Assembly: GCA_001632425.1 (NCBI GenBank)
Contig: KV425584.1
Span: forward strand, 20,069-84,068
Direction: 5' to 3'
Length of the DNA: 64,000 bases
Source: Neolentinus lepideus HHB14362 ss-1
Lineage: Eukaryota > Basidiomycota > Agaricomycetes > Gloeophyllales > Gloeophyllaceae
A program made the position numbers and the translations under genes. How positions within the stretch are numbered: the stretch's first letter is position 1; each line of letters begins with the position of its first letter. This document shows positions 35,490 through 46,286 of this stretch, one piece after another. The notes beneath the pieces are model-generated. The model searched no databases and was not told the origin of the DNA. It saw nothing but the letters and a program-made list of their open reading frames with translations.

Positions 35490-35598
35490 GGCAAGATGGC
35501 CGAGCGGTCCAAGGCGTGTGACTCAAGCGAAAGCTTGCCTGTTAAAGCAGGTTTCTCATCTGGGTATCCAGGCGTGGGTTCAAATCCCACTCTTGTCA
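35490..35598 (+). tRNA. tRNA-Leu (anticodon probably CAA), with intron
   Basis: Acceptor GGCAAGA (35,490-35,496) pairs with TCTTGTC (35,591-35,597), followed by discriminator A. The D arm is GCC...GGC with a GAGCGGTC loop. The T arm GTGGG-TTCAAAT-CCCAC is perfect. The long variable arm (CTGG...CCAG) marks a type II tRNA. The anticodon loop reads CT-CAA-G at 35,522-35,527, then an intron of about 25 bases (35,528-35,552), before the 3' stem TCTCA. The anticodon stem has one T-T mismatch. Leu(CAA) with an intron after position 37 is common in fungi. A TTTT run follows at about 35,601, a weak Pol III stop. Confidence 0.88.
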
Positions 35599-36128
35599 TG
35601 TTTTGTGCCACCCGTCTTGTTTATCGTCGGGTGGTCATGGTCACCTCCCTCCAACGCGAGTTCCAAAGGTGGCCAAGCACAAACTCAAATCATTTTTAAG
35701 TTGTCTCTCCTCGGCCGTGATGGAAAAGGTCATTCGGCTACTGGAAGAACCAATTTTTTGCAAGCTGAGATCGCTAACGGGCAGTCAGTGGCACTGCACC
35801 AGTGCCATAGCACGGAGCTGTGAGATGTTCCATTGTGCTACAATCCTTTTGTCGACTAGTACAATGCTCTTTACAATACGACCCATCGCAGATGCTCAGA
35901 ACTTCTGCTGTCTCGCCCGAAAACGAGCCCGGTATTACTGGTTCTCTGGCAGGTTTGGCCTCAGAGGCATATGCGCTCGTCTTCGCTTTATCCTTGATGC
36001 TGATGCTGATGCTGAAAGGTGGAAGGTATGACTGTGTTCCACGGATCGGTGCTAGCACTTCAATTCTTTCGCACTGTGCAGCGAGACGTACCAGGCGAAA
36101 TGCCAGATGGAGTAGAGCTGGAATACAT

Positions 36129-38077
36129 TTACCCGCTGGCATCCGACCATTCACTGAGGTCGTCTTCATCGTCGTCCTCGACGATTACCGATAGGTCGGG
36201 GGCAATCACGGACAGCACGATCGTCTCTTCGCCGATGCTGTCAATCGACCACTCACGAGATCCTTCTCGCGTATGGATATCCTCCTCTGGGGACGGCCGG
36301 ACGTCTACTGAGACGCGTGATGAAGACTCTGGGCTCAGTGTGCGGGGTTTCTTCTGGGCGTAGGTGTTTTCACTGTCATCGTTCCGTGGGCTGTCTTCGC
36401 GGGCGCGTTTCGTGCCTCGAGGTCGGGCGTCACTTGTGTCAGGGGTGGCACTATGCATCTCCTCCCCAGAGCACATGCGAGCCGGAAGATCTATCGCGGG
36501 TTCGGGATTGATGGTCCGCAGCCTTTCAATAGAGGAGCCTTCTCCCTTCTCTTCACTTGGAGCCTCCCTACTGGAACGCCGCGTGCTTCGGCGTGACGAC
36601 GGTTCTTGAGAAGGCGAACCCTTACGAGGTAGATTTCTGGTTATTACGCAGTAAGCAACTTCATATCAAAAACTGCAGTCTCGATGAAATATTCACCTGA
36701 GAGGAACGTCCAATGGTTCCAGTTCTGGTGGCGAACAGCGTTTATGACGACTTTGCGTACTGGGTGGTCGTCCACCTCGTCCGTTTACTTGCTCATGACA
36801 ATCATCACGTCTGATCTGAGGCTCAGAGGGCGGACTATGTCTGTCGAGGGAGCTGCGGGCTTCTGGAGAAGGTGCACGTCTAGCCATCGAGCTGAATAGC
36901 TCACTGACTGAGGAACGAGGAGCAGCAAGATCCCGTGGAGGATCAACATATTCGAGCGACGGTGATCGCGGGCGTCGGCGAGGAGGACCATCTGACGAAC
37001 CAGGCACTGGCCCATCCCTCAGAATAGCTGGTTCAAGGGGCGACGAACGGGAAGAAGTTGAAGCCCTCTGGGGAATGTTGTTCTTCGCATATTCAGAACT
37101 TCTTAGCACAGGCTTCAACAAGCGGCCAGGAGTAGGTGCTCTAGATGACTGGCCAGCCCGGAGTGTTGAACTACGATCTTGCAGTTTACGTGGTGCTCGA
37201 GCCCAGGAGCTTCCTAGCCCAGGGCCTGGGGAACGAGTAAAGGTAGGTGCTCTGGAGGTAACATATCAAACGAGTGCTGAACGCAATATCCGAGTAACGT
37301 ACGAAGGTTCTGCCCCAGGAGACAGCACGTTCCCGTCCCGTCCCGTAGGTCCTCCAGCATCCTGGGGCTCCTCTGACCACCTGTCTGGTATCTTCTGCCA
37401 GTAAGTGAAGTATTCATCCATCCGCTCGCGCCGGGATTTCAGCGTTGCTTTGTCACGCTTGAAGCGATCAACCACCTTTCGCTGCTCATCAAGTTTCTTT
37501 CGAAGATCGTTCAAGGTGGCTCGCCGTTTAGCGCTGTCTTCGGCAATACCCCGGAGCCTAAGAACAACGTTGCGCAGCTGAGCTTTAGATGCACCTTTCT
37601 CTGGGTTGTCGGGCAGTCCAGCCCAAGGCCCGAATTGACTAGCATATGACAACTGTGAGTCAGACGACTGCGTTGAGACAGATGCTGGGCCTCTGGCGGC
37701 TTTGATGGCGCTCAGCACGCAACATTCGACTTCTCTGAGTCTAAATAAAGACGTACATTCCCTTGTTGATTCTTCACCATCATCCTGCGCTTGTGTGTTC
37801 CTCTGTGTTCGTACTTGAGATTCGGTGGGGACAGCATCCGCAGTAGGCTCAGTCGGTGCGTTCGCATCTTGGCTGGGGTTGTGACTCGGTTGAAGGTCTG
37901 CAGAATGGTTATGTGTATATAAAGGAGGCCTAACGGCACGGTGAGATGGTTGAACAAAGTGTGGCGAGTCGGTCAGACTAACCCGCTCATGTCTTTGGGC
38001 TGCCTTGAGCTAGTATTCCGTTTAGAACGTCGAATACCGGTCGTAGGTTGGCTTCTAGTAGCGACTTCGTGCGCCAT
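36129..38077 (-). CDS. Hypothetical Ser/Arg/Pro-rich protein, spliced
   Basis: Unrecognised protein of roughly 540 residues. Start at 38,077 (MAHEVATRSQPTTGIRRSKR); the first intron (GTTAGT...GTTAG) closes in phase to PPLYTHNHSADLQPSHNPSQ. A segment around 37,560-37,410 (LRKKLDEQRKVVDRFKRDKA, then SRRERMDEYFTYWQKIPDRW) is helical and charged, perhaps a coiled coil. After it come long Ser/Pro/Arg-rich parts (RRRPRSPSLEYVDPPRD, SSRRSTRRSS), then KRAREDSP and a very acidic end (VEDDDEDDLSEWSDASG). Many SP and RS dipeptides suggest a phosphorylated nuclear protein; inference. One possible intron near 37,755-37,710 can also be read through, so the model there is unsure. Confidence 0.6.
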
Positions 38078-38349
38078 CGATAATGTTGTAGACAACGGGT
38101 TGGCAGGGAGCAGTGGCAATAGAGAGAGTGGATACTGGATAACCGCGAATGTCTCAGAGGCGAGACAGCTCAAATATTATTATCTGAGCCACTGATGTTG
38201 ATCGTGCCACCGCTTAGAATGTCATGTGCGTGTCATGCTTCGGTTCGTATCAATTGCCCGAAAAGGCCGGTCACGATGAACTGGCGCTTTCCTTGGTTCA
38301 ACGTTCAGATCTGGCATATTTAGTCTCATTTAGTCGACTTTGACAGTTT

Positions 38350-39900
38350 CGTTGTTTGATATCAGGGTATATTCCACATGCAAGGGGAACCATACCACGC
38401 ACGACCAGATTCTTACTTGGCCAAAGGATCTTCATGATGAAATATTACGTGCTGCGAGTTCAGAGCGGGACTCCGGTGACACTCGTACGAGATATATCGC
38501 TGCCTTATCTTGAGACAAATAGTAAGATTTATGATGATTTTAACAACGCAGGAGGCCTTTGTCGCTCACCTTAGCTGGGAAAGTACATCAAGCAGTGCAC
38601 AGTACATGCTCAAGATATCCCATCTGGTATATACTGCGAAGCGCTTGTACCGTGCTCTTCAGGAGGGTTCTTTTGTTTTCGGGTTGCTCTCGCGAATCAT
38701 GTAAAAGTGGCTCGAAGCAGTGACGTCTGAGGTTTGGCTGCGTCTGGGTCACAGGTACATGTTGAAGGCAGCACGTATCAAAGAGCGTGATGCTTCCAGA
38801 TACATGAACGCCCGAGACCTTTCGCTTCTGATCCTATACTCATCGCTACAGTACTGTAGTGATTCATGCATGTGTCGCCAATATCGCTCCTGCTCCTTAG
38901 TAGAAGATACATGATTGATAGCGGAAGATGGAAGGTCTACTAGATCTTTAGTCAGGCCGCCTTCATGATCTTCATCGGATTTGGCCTCTACGGACTTCCG
39001 CCAATAATGGAACCCTCTAACCGGTTTAGCGTGCAGTGTACTATGATCTCTATAGCATCGTATATGCAGTGCGCGTCGATGATAGATTACCGTCCTTGGC
39101 AGATAGGGATCGGCTACCTTACGTCGGTGCTCTGGTCAAGGAAGTTTTCCGGTGGCATCCTATCGGTCCTCCCGGTAAGCTGTCGTTTCGTCCTGTGACA
39201 GTGTTTTGATATGAGGATCATTGTGCGTTAAAGGTCTATCTCACCGTCTCATGCAAGATGACATCAACGACGGCTACTTCATTCTCGAAGGAACCATCGT
39301 CTATGCTAATAAATATGGTTTGTGACATAATCAACGACTCGATACTCGACACACTTATATTGCTATCCAGGAAATTCTTGCATGACCCCAAGGAGTACGC
39401 CGATCCTATGACGTTCAATCCAGACCGATTTCTCGGTAGCCAACCCGAACATGACCCTCGAGAATATTGCTTTGCGTTTGGTCGACGGTAGGAAAAGTCG
39501 ATTTCCAAGTAGAAATGAAGGCCGCTTATCTTGAGTTCCATGCAACATTTGTTCAGGTTAGTTGAGAACCCAGCTTCATCTCTAGACCGTCGTTTGTCTA
39601 ATGCAGAAGTCAGGCTGTCACCTTGCCGAGACCTTCGTGTGGTTATCATGCGCTACGTCTCTTGCCGTGTTCAATATATCGAAGCCAGTTGATGCGGCAG
39701 GGCGTCCGATTGAACCTGTCATCGACTTCTCCAGCACCACACTTAGGTATAGTTCTCAGTTTTGACATACACAATTAACTGCTGAGCATCAGGCGGTGTT
39801 CTTTATCACCCCATAGTACTGGAATCTCCTTGCCTTGGGCCTTTGCTGCCGCATTCGCTCATGTTTGATACAGATGTTCAAGATGGCTTTGGGTCCTATT
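38350..39900 (+). pseudogene. Cytochrome P450 pseudogene (OrdA/CYP64-like type)
   Basis: Fragments of a P450 appear in order on the plus strand but in shifting frames. About 39,080-39,180 encodes DRLPSLADRDRLPYVGALVK and EVFRWHPIGPP, the region around the ExxR helix. Then come [13 protein letters not shown], an [13 protein letters not shown] segment and [26 protein letters not shown] follows at 39,470-39,490, just before the heme loop. The Cys-containing heme segment itself is missing or destroyed; the match resumes at LAETFVWLSCATSLAVFNIS and DAAGRPIEPVIDF near 39,620-39,750. Stops occur between the parts. The N-terminal half upstream is barely recognisable. Without a heme cysteine it cannot encode an active enzyme. 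It lies 200 bases before an intact reductase. Confidence 0.8.
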
Positions 39901-40108
39901 GCGTTTCTGGTGAGTGTCCATGCTGTACGTAGTGAAAGTCCGCTACGCTCCTCTGAGCCAAAAGACAATCTGAGAAGACACTAGAAGGCGCCCTGTCGGC
40001 AATACCGGCCGATCTATAACTATGGCGTCTCCCTTAGTCATGAAGACATAGATATTTATCTTCGTTTATCGTTCTTCCCTCTTCTACCTCAGCTAGTGCA
40101 ATACTGCA

Positions 40109-41605
40109 ATGCCGACTGTCATTCCTCCAAGCAAAGTCCTCGTCACCGGTGCGAACGGCTACATTGCTATCTGGGTCGTGCGCCGTTTGCTCGAGAAGGG
40201 ATACTCAGTTCGAGGTACAGTTCGATCGGATTCGAAGGCGGAGCATTTGAGGCAGTTGTTTAGCGAGTACGAAGGCAAGCACGAGGTCGTCGTTGTGGAA
40301 GATATCACCAAGGTACTCTTCATTGATATGCAGGGTGTTTGAGTGTTATTCATGAGTTTACGATCCTCGATAGGAAGGCGCCTTTGATGAAGCAGTCAAA
40401 GGTGTTGATGCGATCGAACACATCGCATCTCCTCTTCATCTGCACGCTGACGATCCAAATGGTAAGATAATCCAGACTTAATGACCGGATAATACATGCT
40501 TCATTATCTCCAGAATTCATCGAACCTGCCGTGAGGGGCACGCTGGGTGTTCTCCAGAGCGCACTTAAGTACGGGCGAGTATCGCGGGGCTTATGGTGCC
40601 TTCACGTCGCTAAGTAATTCGAACCCGCGTAGAACCAATGTCAAGCGCATTGTAGTGACGTCCTCGACCGCTGCCGTGATGGAGGTCCTGACCAGTCCGC
40701 GCAAATTCTCGGAGATAGACTGGAACCAGCAGGCTCTGAAGGAGGTCGAGGAGAAAGGTCGCGATGCGCTCCTCATGGACAAGTATCGGGCGAGTAAGAT
40801 ACTTGCCGAGAAGGGTGCGTGGATCACTCGTGATCGATCAAGTAGCCACTCACGGTTGTTCTACAGCTGCCTGGGAATTCGTCAACGAGAATAAGGCGTC
40901 AATTGGATGGGATCTCGTTGTTCTCAATCCTCCATATGTACGTAACCGTCCATATCCGCTCGAGCCACTTAACATCTAGGTCTTACTAGGTCTACGGAGT
41001 AAGTGCTCCACTGCGGAACGCGTCATTCGAAGGAATAGCTAACTTCTTGACCCAGCCTGTGATTCATCACGTTCCAAGTCCTGAGCAGATCAACGCATCG
41101 ATGGCGGAGTTCTACAATACTATACTCAAGGGCGTCAAGGACACGAGTCAGCTTGCATCTCTTGGTACGTTTTCCCGCGCCCACCCCTCGTCAATACAAT
41201 CTGAGCACACCGACAGGAGACTGCTGGATCGACGTTCGCGACCTTGCACTCGCTCATGTCCTGGCCATAGAGAAAGAGCAAGCCGGCGGAAACCGCTTCA
41301 TCGTCTCTCAGGGTCCATATAAGTGGCAGGACTTTGGTGCGTGTTCCTCTCTTTGCTCCGGAGATCCGTCTCATGTCTTTTTTGGCACTGTCCCATTTCC
41401 AGTCGATGCCGCGCACAAAGCCGGTGTCTACCCTGAATCTGCGATACCCAAGGGCGGTCTCAGCTCGGGGTACGCGGCAAGCGTTACCCATTTGATTGAT
41501 TATGATACAAGCAAGGCAGCACGAGTGCTCGGTATGGACAAGTATATCTCGAAGGAGGAGTGCACGAAGGACTGCTTAGAGGATTTCAAGAAACGCGGCT
41601 GGTAA
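40109..41605 (+). CDS. NADPH-dependent extended SDR reductase (Gre2 / DFR-like)
   Basis: Probable NADPH-dependent aldehyde/ketone reductase of the dihydroflavonol-4-reductase / yeast Gre2 family. Eight exons (40,109-40,312; 40,374-40,461; 40,514-40,574; 40,633-40,814; 40,867-40,937; 40,990-41,164; 41,217-41,336; 41,403-41,605) close in phase to 367 residues. Motifs: N-terminal Rossmann loop KVLVTGANGYIAIWVVRRLL; RGTVRS for the NADPH phosphate; IEHIASPLH; VTSSTAAV with the catalytic Ser; DKYRASKILAEK with the catalytic Tyr-x3-Lys; VLNPPYVYG; DVRDLALAHVLA; and a C-terminal FKKRGW. The third intron starts with GC rather than GT. The gene looks intact, although its P450 neighbour is dead. Confidence 0.93.
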
Positions 41606-42160
41606 GCAAAGATACGATTAAGAAAAGTGATGTATACGATCGTGGTATGTGGGCGAGATGCATGGTAGGAAAATGTGATCGATGGGGCGAATCGGTGAAA
41701 ATTACGATGTCCAGCGACAGGGTCACTTTTGTCTATCGAGATTACGAAACTTACGACATGATGAACGAGCAATTTACCATGCCTCAATTCTAGAGAGACG
41801 AAGTTTGTGTCTAAACTGGCTATTGGAATACATGATTGATACGATGGCCTGACTATGTAAGCAAACCACAGAAATACGCGATATAGAGGCCGTGGATGTG
41901 AATGGCATGACATGAAGATGCTACTTTTGAAAACCTTTGTCGAGACAAACGACAAAAAGCGTCCATGTAGCAGACGTTTTCACCACGCTATAGCAGGTGG
42001 CATGGTCACGGTCCGTCACGCTATCGTCACATGATGACATCAATAAAGCGAAGCCACCACGCTCGCAGCCTCAGCCAGAGGACATTCTGAAAAAAGGTTA
42101 CATACTGATTACACTAAGCGCAAGTACATCATCAATAGCTTTTGCAGGTGCAGGACTCGC

Positions 42161-44334
42161 TCAGCTTGAGACAACAGACTCCTGCCACATGATATCCACT
42201 GGAGCTTTCACTTCGTATTTCACGACCAACTTAATCTCCTCACTGGCGTCAAGTTTACACTCCCATGCATATTCCCCCTCTACTTGATGGTCCTTGGATA
42301 CCCAGCGCACCTTGAGACCCTTGTCACCCACATTCGTGAGCTCCCCAGGCTTTGCTTCGGCGAGTGCGACGGGCTCCCTCAATACGATTCGAACCTTTCC
42401 GTCCAGACCCGCAAGCAGGGAGCTTGCGTGAGGTACCGCATCACGTACAATAAGTTCGGATATCTGAGAGCGATGCTTGTTACGAATGACTGTCTCGACA
42501 AAGTACGATGTTATCTTGAATTGCTCGCTGAATGCGTTTCGAGCTTCTTTGACGGTGGAGGAGCTACGCCTGTACGACAAGTGGATGGAAGTATCAACGC
42601 CCAAAAGACAATCGAAACTGTCTCCAGCGTTGACGTCCTGAGTCGAGTTAGAATACGCCATGCATATCTATAATATAAAACTCACCGCTATTGAGGTCGT
42701 AGAAACATATCCCTCGTCTAGAAAAACTCTAACAGATCCCGGAAGCAGTCGGTAGTCGCTCGTATTCTTGACCCGGCACTGAGAGGGGCAGCACGTCAGT
42801 TAGCCATAACAGGATGAGTTCGCAGACAACATCAAATCACCTTCAGATAAGCCACGGGTTTCTTTCGCGGAACAGCAATGCGCGACACGCATGCATCAAA
42901 CGTCAAGGAAGCTATCAGCACTTGGTGTGCCTTCCCGTCGCTTGGTATTGTAGCACTGCGATCTACTTTGTAGAGCATCGAGAATGGGCTTGCGCTAACC
43001 GTAGTGCTAGGCTCAGACAGAGGTGCAGGTTCCGGCACGTCAATGAGTTCAGCCTCATCCTCGTCCTCGTCCTCGTCCTCATGAGCTGGATCAGTTGTTG
43101 CAGTACGCGGAACTGTGTGGTCGTATGTCTGAAATTGGTTTGTCGGGAATTGGTTGAGTGCGGTAGATCTAATAGACCTAAAGGCCTGCACCTGTGGTTG
43201 CTGTGGTCGAACAGACTGTCCAAACAAGCCTTCGGGGGGTGGAGGTGGCGCAGCTCTAAAGTACGTTAGCACCGCGACAGTCCCTCCCCGATCCAACACT
43301 AAGTGACAAAATGACACACCTTTGCTGAACCATCTGGCGCGCTGCCACCTTTGGATACTGATCAAGTACCACCTTGATGCTGAGGGTGTCGAGGCTAGGA
43401 ATGCCGTCCGAAATGGAATCAGATGTCGCAGTGCTGAGGACGAGCTTTGTATCGGCCCAGTCTTCGCCCGTGCTCTGGCAAATGCGCGCACGATAATGCA
43501 GTCCTACGGATGGCGCAGGTGCACCCTTGTCTGTCGTGGCAAACAGGTCGTAGATGGGTTCCCACGTAGCATGGCTAACGACTGTTGAAGGGAAGCGCGT
43601 CAGACGAAACCAGGGGGTCGTACAGGTATACATACTATATGTCAGCGTGAGATCGACTCGGCCACCCGCTTCGGAAGATATCACGACTGCCACTTGGCCA
43701 TTTGCCTGGCCAACTTTTGAAGGTGCTTTCTTTTTTTCCTCCTGGATCTGGCGATCAACATCAGCAATGCGCTCCGTCAGCTCGCTCTTCGCCTCCAAAT
43801 TCTTCTGTCCCCTCTCCAAGAAGTTGTCCAAGAAAGCAGTCATCTGCGCCGGCGATATATGGTCGCCCTGCAGTGTCCTTCCATAGAGCATAAGGAGCTC
43901 TGCTTCGCGATCTCTGACAGACCTCTCCTCTTCGAGAAGGGTTCTCTTAGTCTGCAAAGAGCGTACAGTCTGGGATATGTCGGCATCCGCAATGTTCGCC
44001 TCCTCGGACACAGTGCACATTACATCGAAGAGAGTGGCATTGTCACCCAAGCCCGATACCCGAACTGAACGAGTGTCGATTCGGCTAGAGAGCCCAGTGA
44101 TGTTGACCTCGTTCTGACCGGCCTAGTATGGGGAGGGATCAGTACGACGCCGCTAGTAAAAGCTGTGGAGATTGGCTCTACACATACCTGGAGATCTACC
44201 GAGAACGTACGAGTCACTTCGGCTTTCTGAGCGGCAGTATTCGCCTGACCGAAGGCGTTCTTCAGGGACTTGAATACGGTGACCGACTTGATCGGGTGTC
44301 CGTGGGCTTGGACGCTCAGCGTGGCAGTAGTCAT
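42161..44334 (-). CDS. DUF4139/DUF4140 domain protein (mucoidy inhibitor A-like)
   Basis: Member of the family with DUF4140 (N-terminal) and DUF4139 (C-terminal); molecular function not established. Six exons (44,334-44,188; 44,122-43,636; 43,581-43,320; 43,255-42,841; 42,778-42,686; 42,637-42,161) close in phase to 626 residues. The N-terminal part holds HPIKSVTVFKSLKNAF and NITGLSSRIDTRSVRVSG, followed by a coiled-coil stretch around residues 75-170 (RSLQTKRTLLEEERSVRDRE and SELTERIADVDRQIQEEKKK). DUF4139 begins with the sequence before VSHATWEPIYDLFA and holds LHYRARICQSTGEDWADTKL and VLSTATS. A Pro/Gln-rich, acidic insert (DEDEDEDEAELID) sits in its middle, followed by KNTSDYRLLPGSVRVFLDEG and a final beta-rich part ending DIMWQESVVSS. 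The start is the second ATG, ten codons inside an open frame. Confidence 0.92.
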
Positions 44335-45141
44335 GATGAAGCAGAGGGCTATCGGAAACTCCAAGGAGACAGGCGCTGCGGCCTAAAGCTCTGATCAGGA
44401 CGCCTTATAATTGCAGTGTTGCGGAACGAGTCATGACATCGACATAGCATTGCGGTCCCGGAATATATGTTCACATAGTAGTGCCTGCGTGTATCAACAC
44501 GCGCGAAGAGGGAGATCTGCGAGACTTTTCTCGCGCACAGTAGCCTCTATTCGGAAATGACCTTACTTATACATGTATCTATTATAACTTTGAATAGACA
44601 TCCTCTTGTGCAACGATTCGCTCACCGCGATCCACATGAGCCAGCATTGGTGCAATGTCAACGAGATGCCCGAGACTAAAGTAGTCAAGGCGAATATCAC
44701 AACCCAGTACCTCAATATTTCCCTACAATCATACAGAGATATGTGCCAAGCTTCATACGTGGTACGAGCATGGCCTATTAATGTTGAATATGGAAACGAC
44801 GTTCGAGTGCCTCCAAGCTTTCGAACCATCTGTAAATCGCCTCAGCTATACCGCAGAACCTAGGTTAATATCCCTTGATCAAGATGATCCGCTTCCTGAG
44901 GCTATGACCGTCTCGGAACCATATCGAGCTGGATATGCTGGAATAATGAACACACACATATATATACATGTGCTTTACGCAAGACCCTTGGACCAAATGG
45001 ATTACTATGAAAATTTAAACTAGATAATGTTGTACTGACGATGTTTATTGGCGATGCGATAGGGGAAAGTGGATAATAATGCAGGAGTGCATCCGATTAA
45101 AAATAAAGTGATATGAGACAAGCCTGTCTCCTTGAAATGCA

Positions 45142-46046
45142 CTACCAGTCCGCGCTGGTCATGACTCGTGTAAATGTCTAGTACAACAAACTCAGCAGCC
45201 GCCCGCGGGAAAGGACACCAAACAGGATGTACGTACTGTCCAATGTGCTTGTTCATCTTGAACATGTCGATCTTGTCTGCGCCAAAGACAGCTTTCAACT
45301 TGGCGTCGCACATGATTTCTCTCTTGTTGCTCGGGTTCTGCAGCTCGTTGGCCTTGATATAAATCCATAGCTGCTTGACTAGCTGCGGCCGCGACAATTT
45401 CTCTGCGTCCACAACGGCGGCCAAAGGCTCACTGCATTGAGTCAGTAGATGTATATAGTTCGAGCAAATAGTCACGCTACCTTAACGTGTATTCCTTTGC
45501 AAACCCGCCCTTTGCACCACCACCGCCCCTTTTCTTCTTCGGAGCACCTTCGCTGTGTTCTTCATCCGACTCCACCGTTGCTGCGCTCTTCTTGCTCTTG
45601 CGCGACTTCTTAGCCCCGCTCGCCTTGCCGGTTCTCGAGCTCCTCCCGCGCGCATTCAGCTCATTCGAGAGCTGTCGCGCAATCTCCGCGTCGTTAAGCT
45701 CCTCCTTGGACATCTTTGCCTTTTTCTTCGGGCGCGACGACTCGCCATTCACCTCGCTATCGGCTTCGGCTTCGTCCTCTGCAAGGTTCTCGTCGTCTTC
45801 CTGCTTCCTCTTCCCATTCGACGATTTCTCGTCTTCGTCACCATCGTGTGGCCTGTTGACCTCCTCGAAAATCCGGCTAATTAGCGCATCGATCTCGTCC
45901 TTGTTCTCCTTTACATCATCTGCCGTCAGTGACGGGTTTGTCTCTAACAGCTCTTTTCGGACGCGTTTCGCACTGATAGTGGTTAAGTCTACCCCCGGAG
46001 CCGTCAAGATATCGCGGACATGCGGTCCGAGTGCTTGCACGTCCAT
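45142..46046 (-). CDS. DEK_C / SWIB (MDM2-like) domain chromatin protein
   Basis: Homologue of yeast Tri1/Uaf30-type proteins, small nuclear factors with a DEK C-terminal domain followed by a SWIB domain. Exon 1 (46,046 to about 45,481) starts MDVQALGPHVRDILTAPG. A DEK_C domain lies at about residues 1-62 (LTTISAKRVRKELLETNPSL). A long acidic/basic linker with several nuclear-type patches (SRPKKKAKM, KKSRKSKKS, PKKKRGGGG) follows. An intron (GTAGCG...ATGCAG) closes in phase to the SWIB domain: EPLAAVVDAEKLSRPQLVKQ, LWIYIKANELQNPSNKREI, CDAKLKAVFGADKIDMFKMN. The last few residues depend on an intron choice at GTACGT and are unsure. Likely role: rDNA transcription or chromatin; known for the family, inferred here. 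Confidence 0.9.
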
Positions 46047-46286
46047 GTCCTCCGTGGGCCTGTAAGCGTTAGAAAGTAAAGTAAAGATGGGTTCCCCTGA
46101 GGAAGACCAGAGAAGACTAGAGCGCGTTAGTGGCGGGTCACGTTCCTGCAAATCGCGAGAGAGGACAAACAAAGTCAATCAATCCGGTGGCAGAGAACCG
46201 GTGTGATTCGAATTCACTCCGCTCCCGAAATTAAGGCGTTGGAGACAAATATACAAATCTAACTAATACAAGAGATACAGGTCCGA

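Noticed and set aside
45487..46065. 192-codon plus-strand frame rich in Ser and Phe
   Set aside because: Antisense shadow of the charged linker of the DEK_C/SWIB protein.
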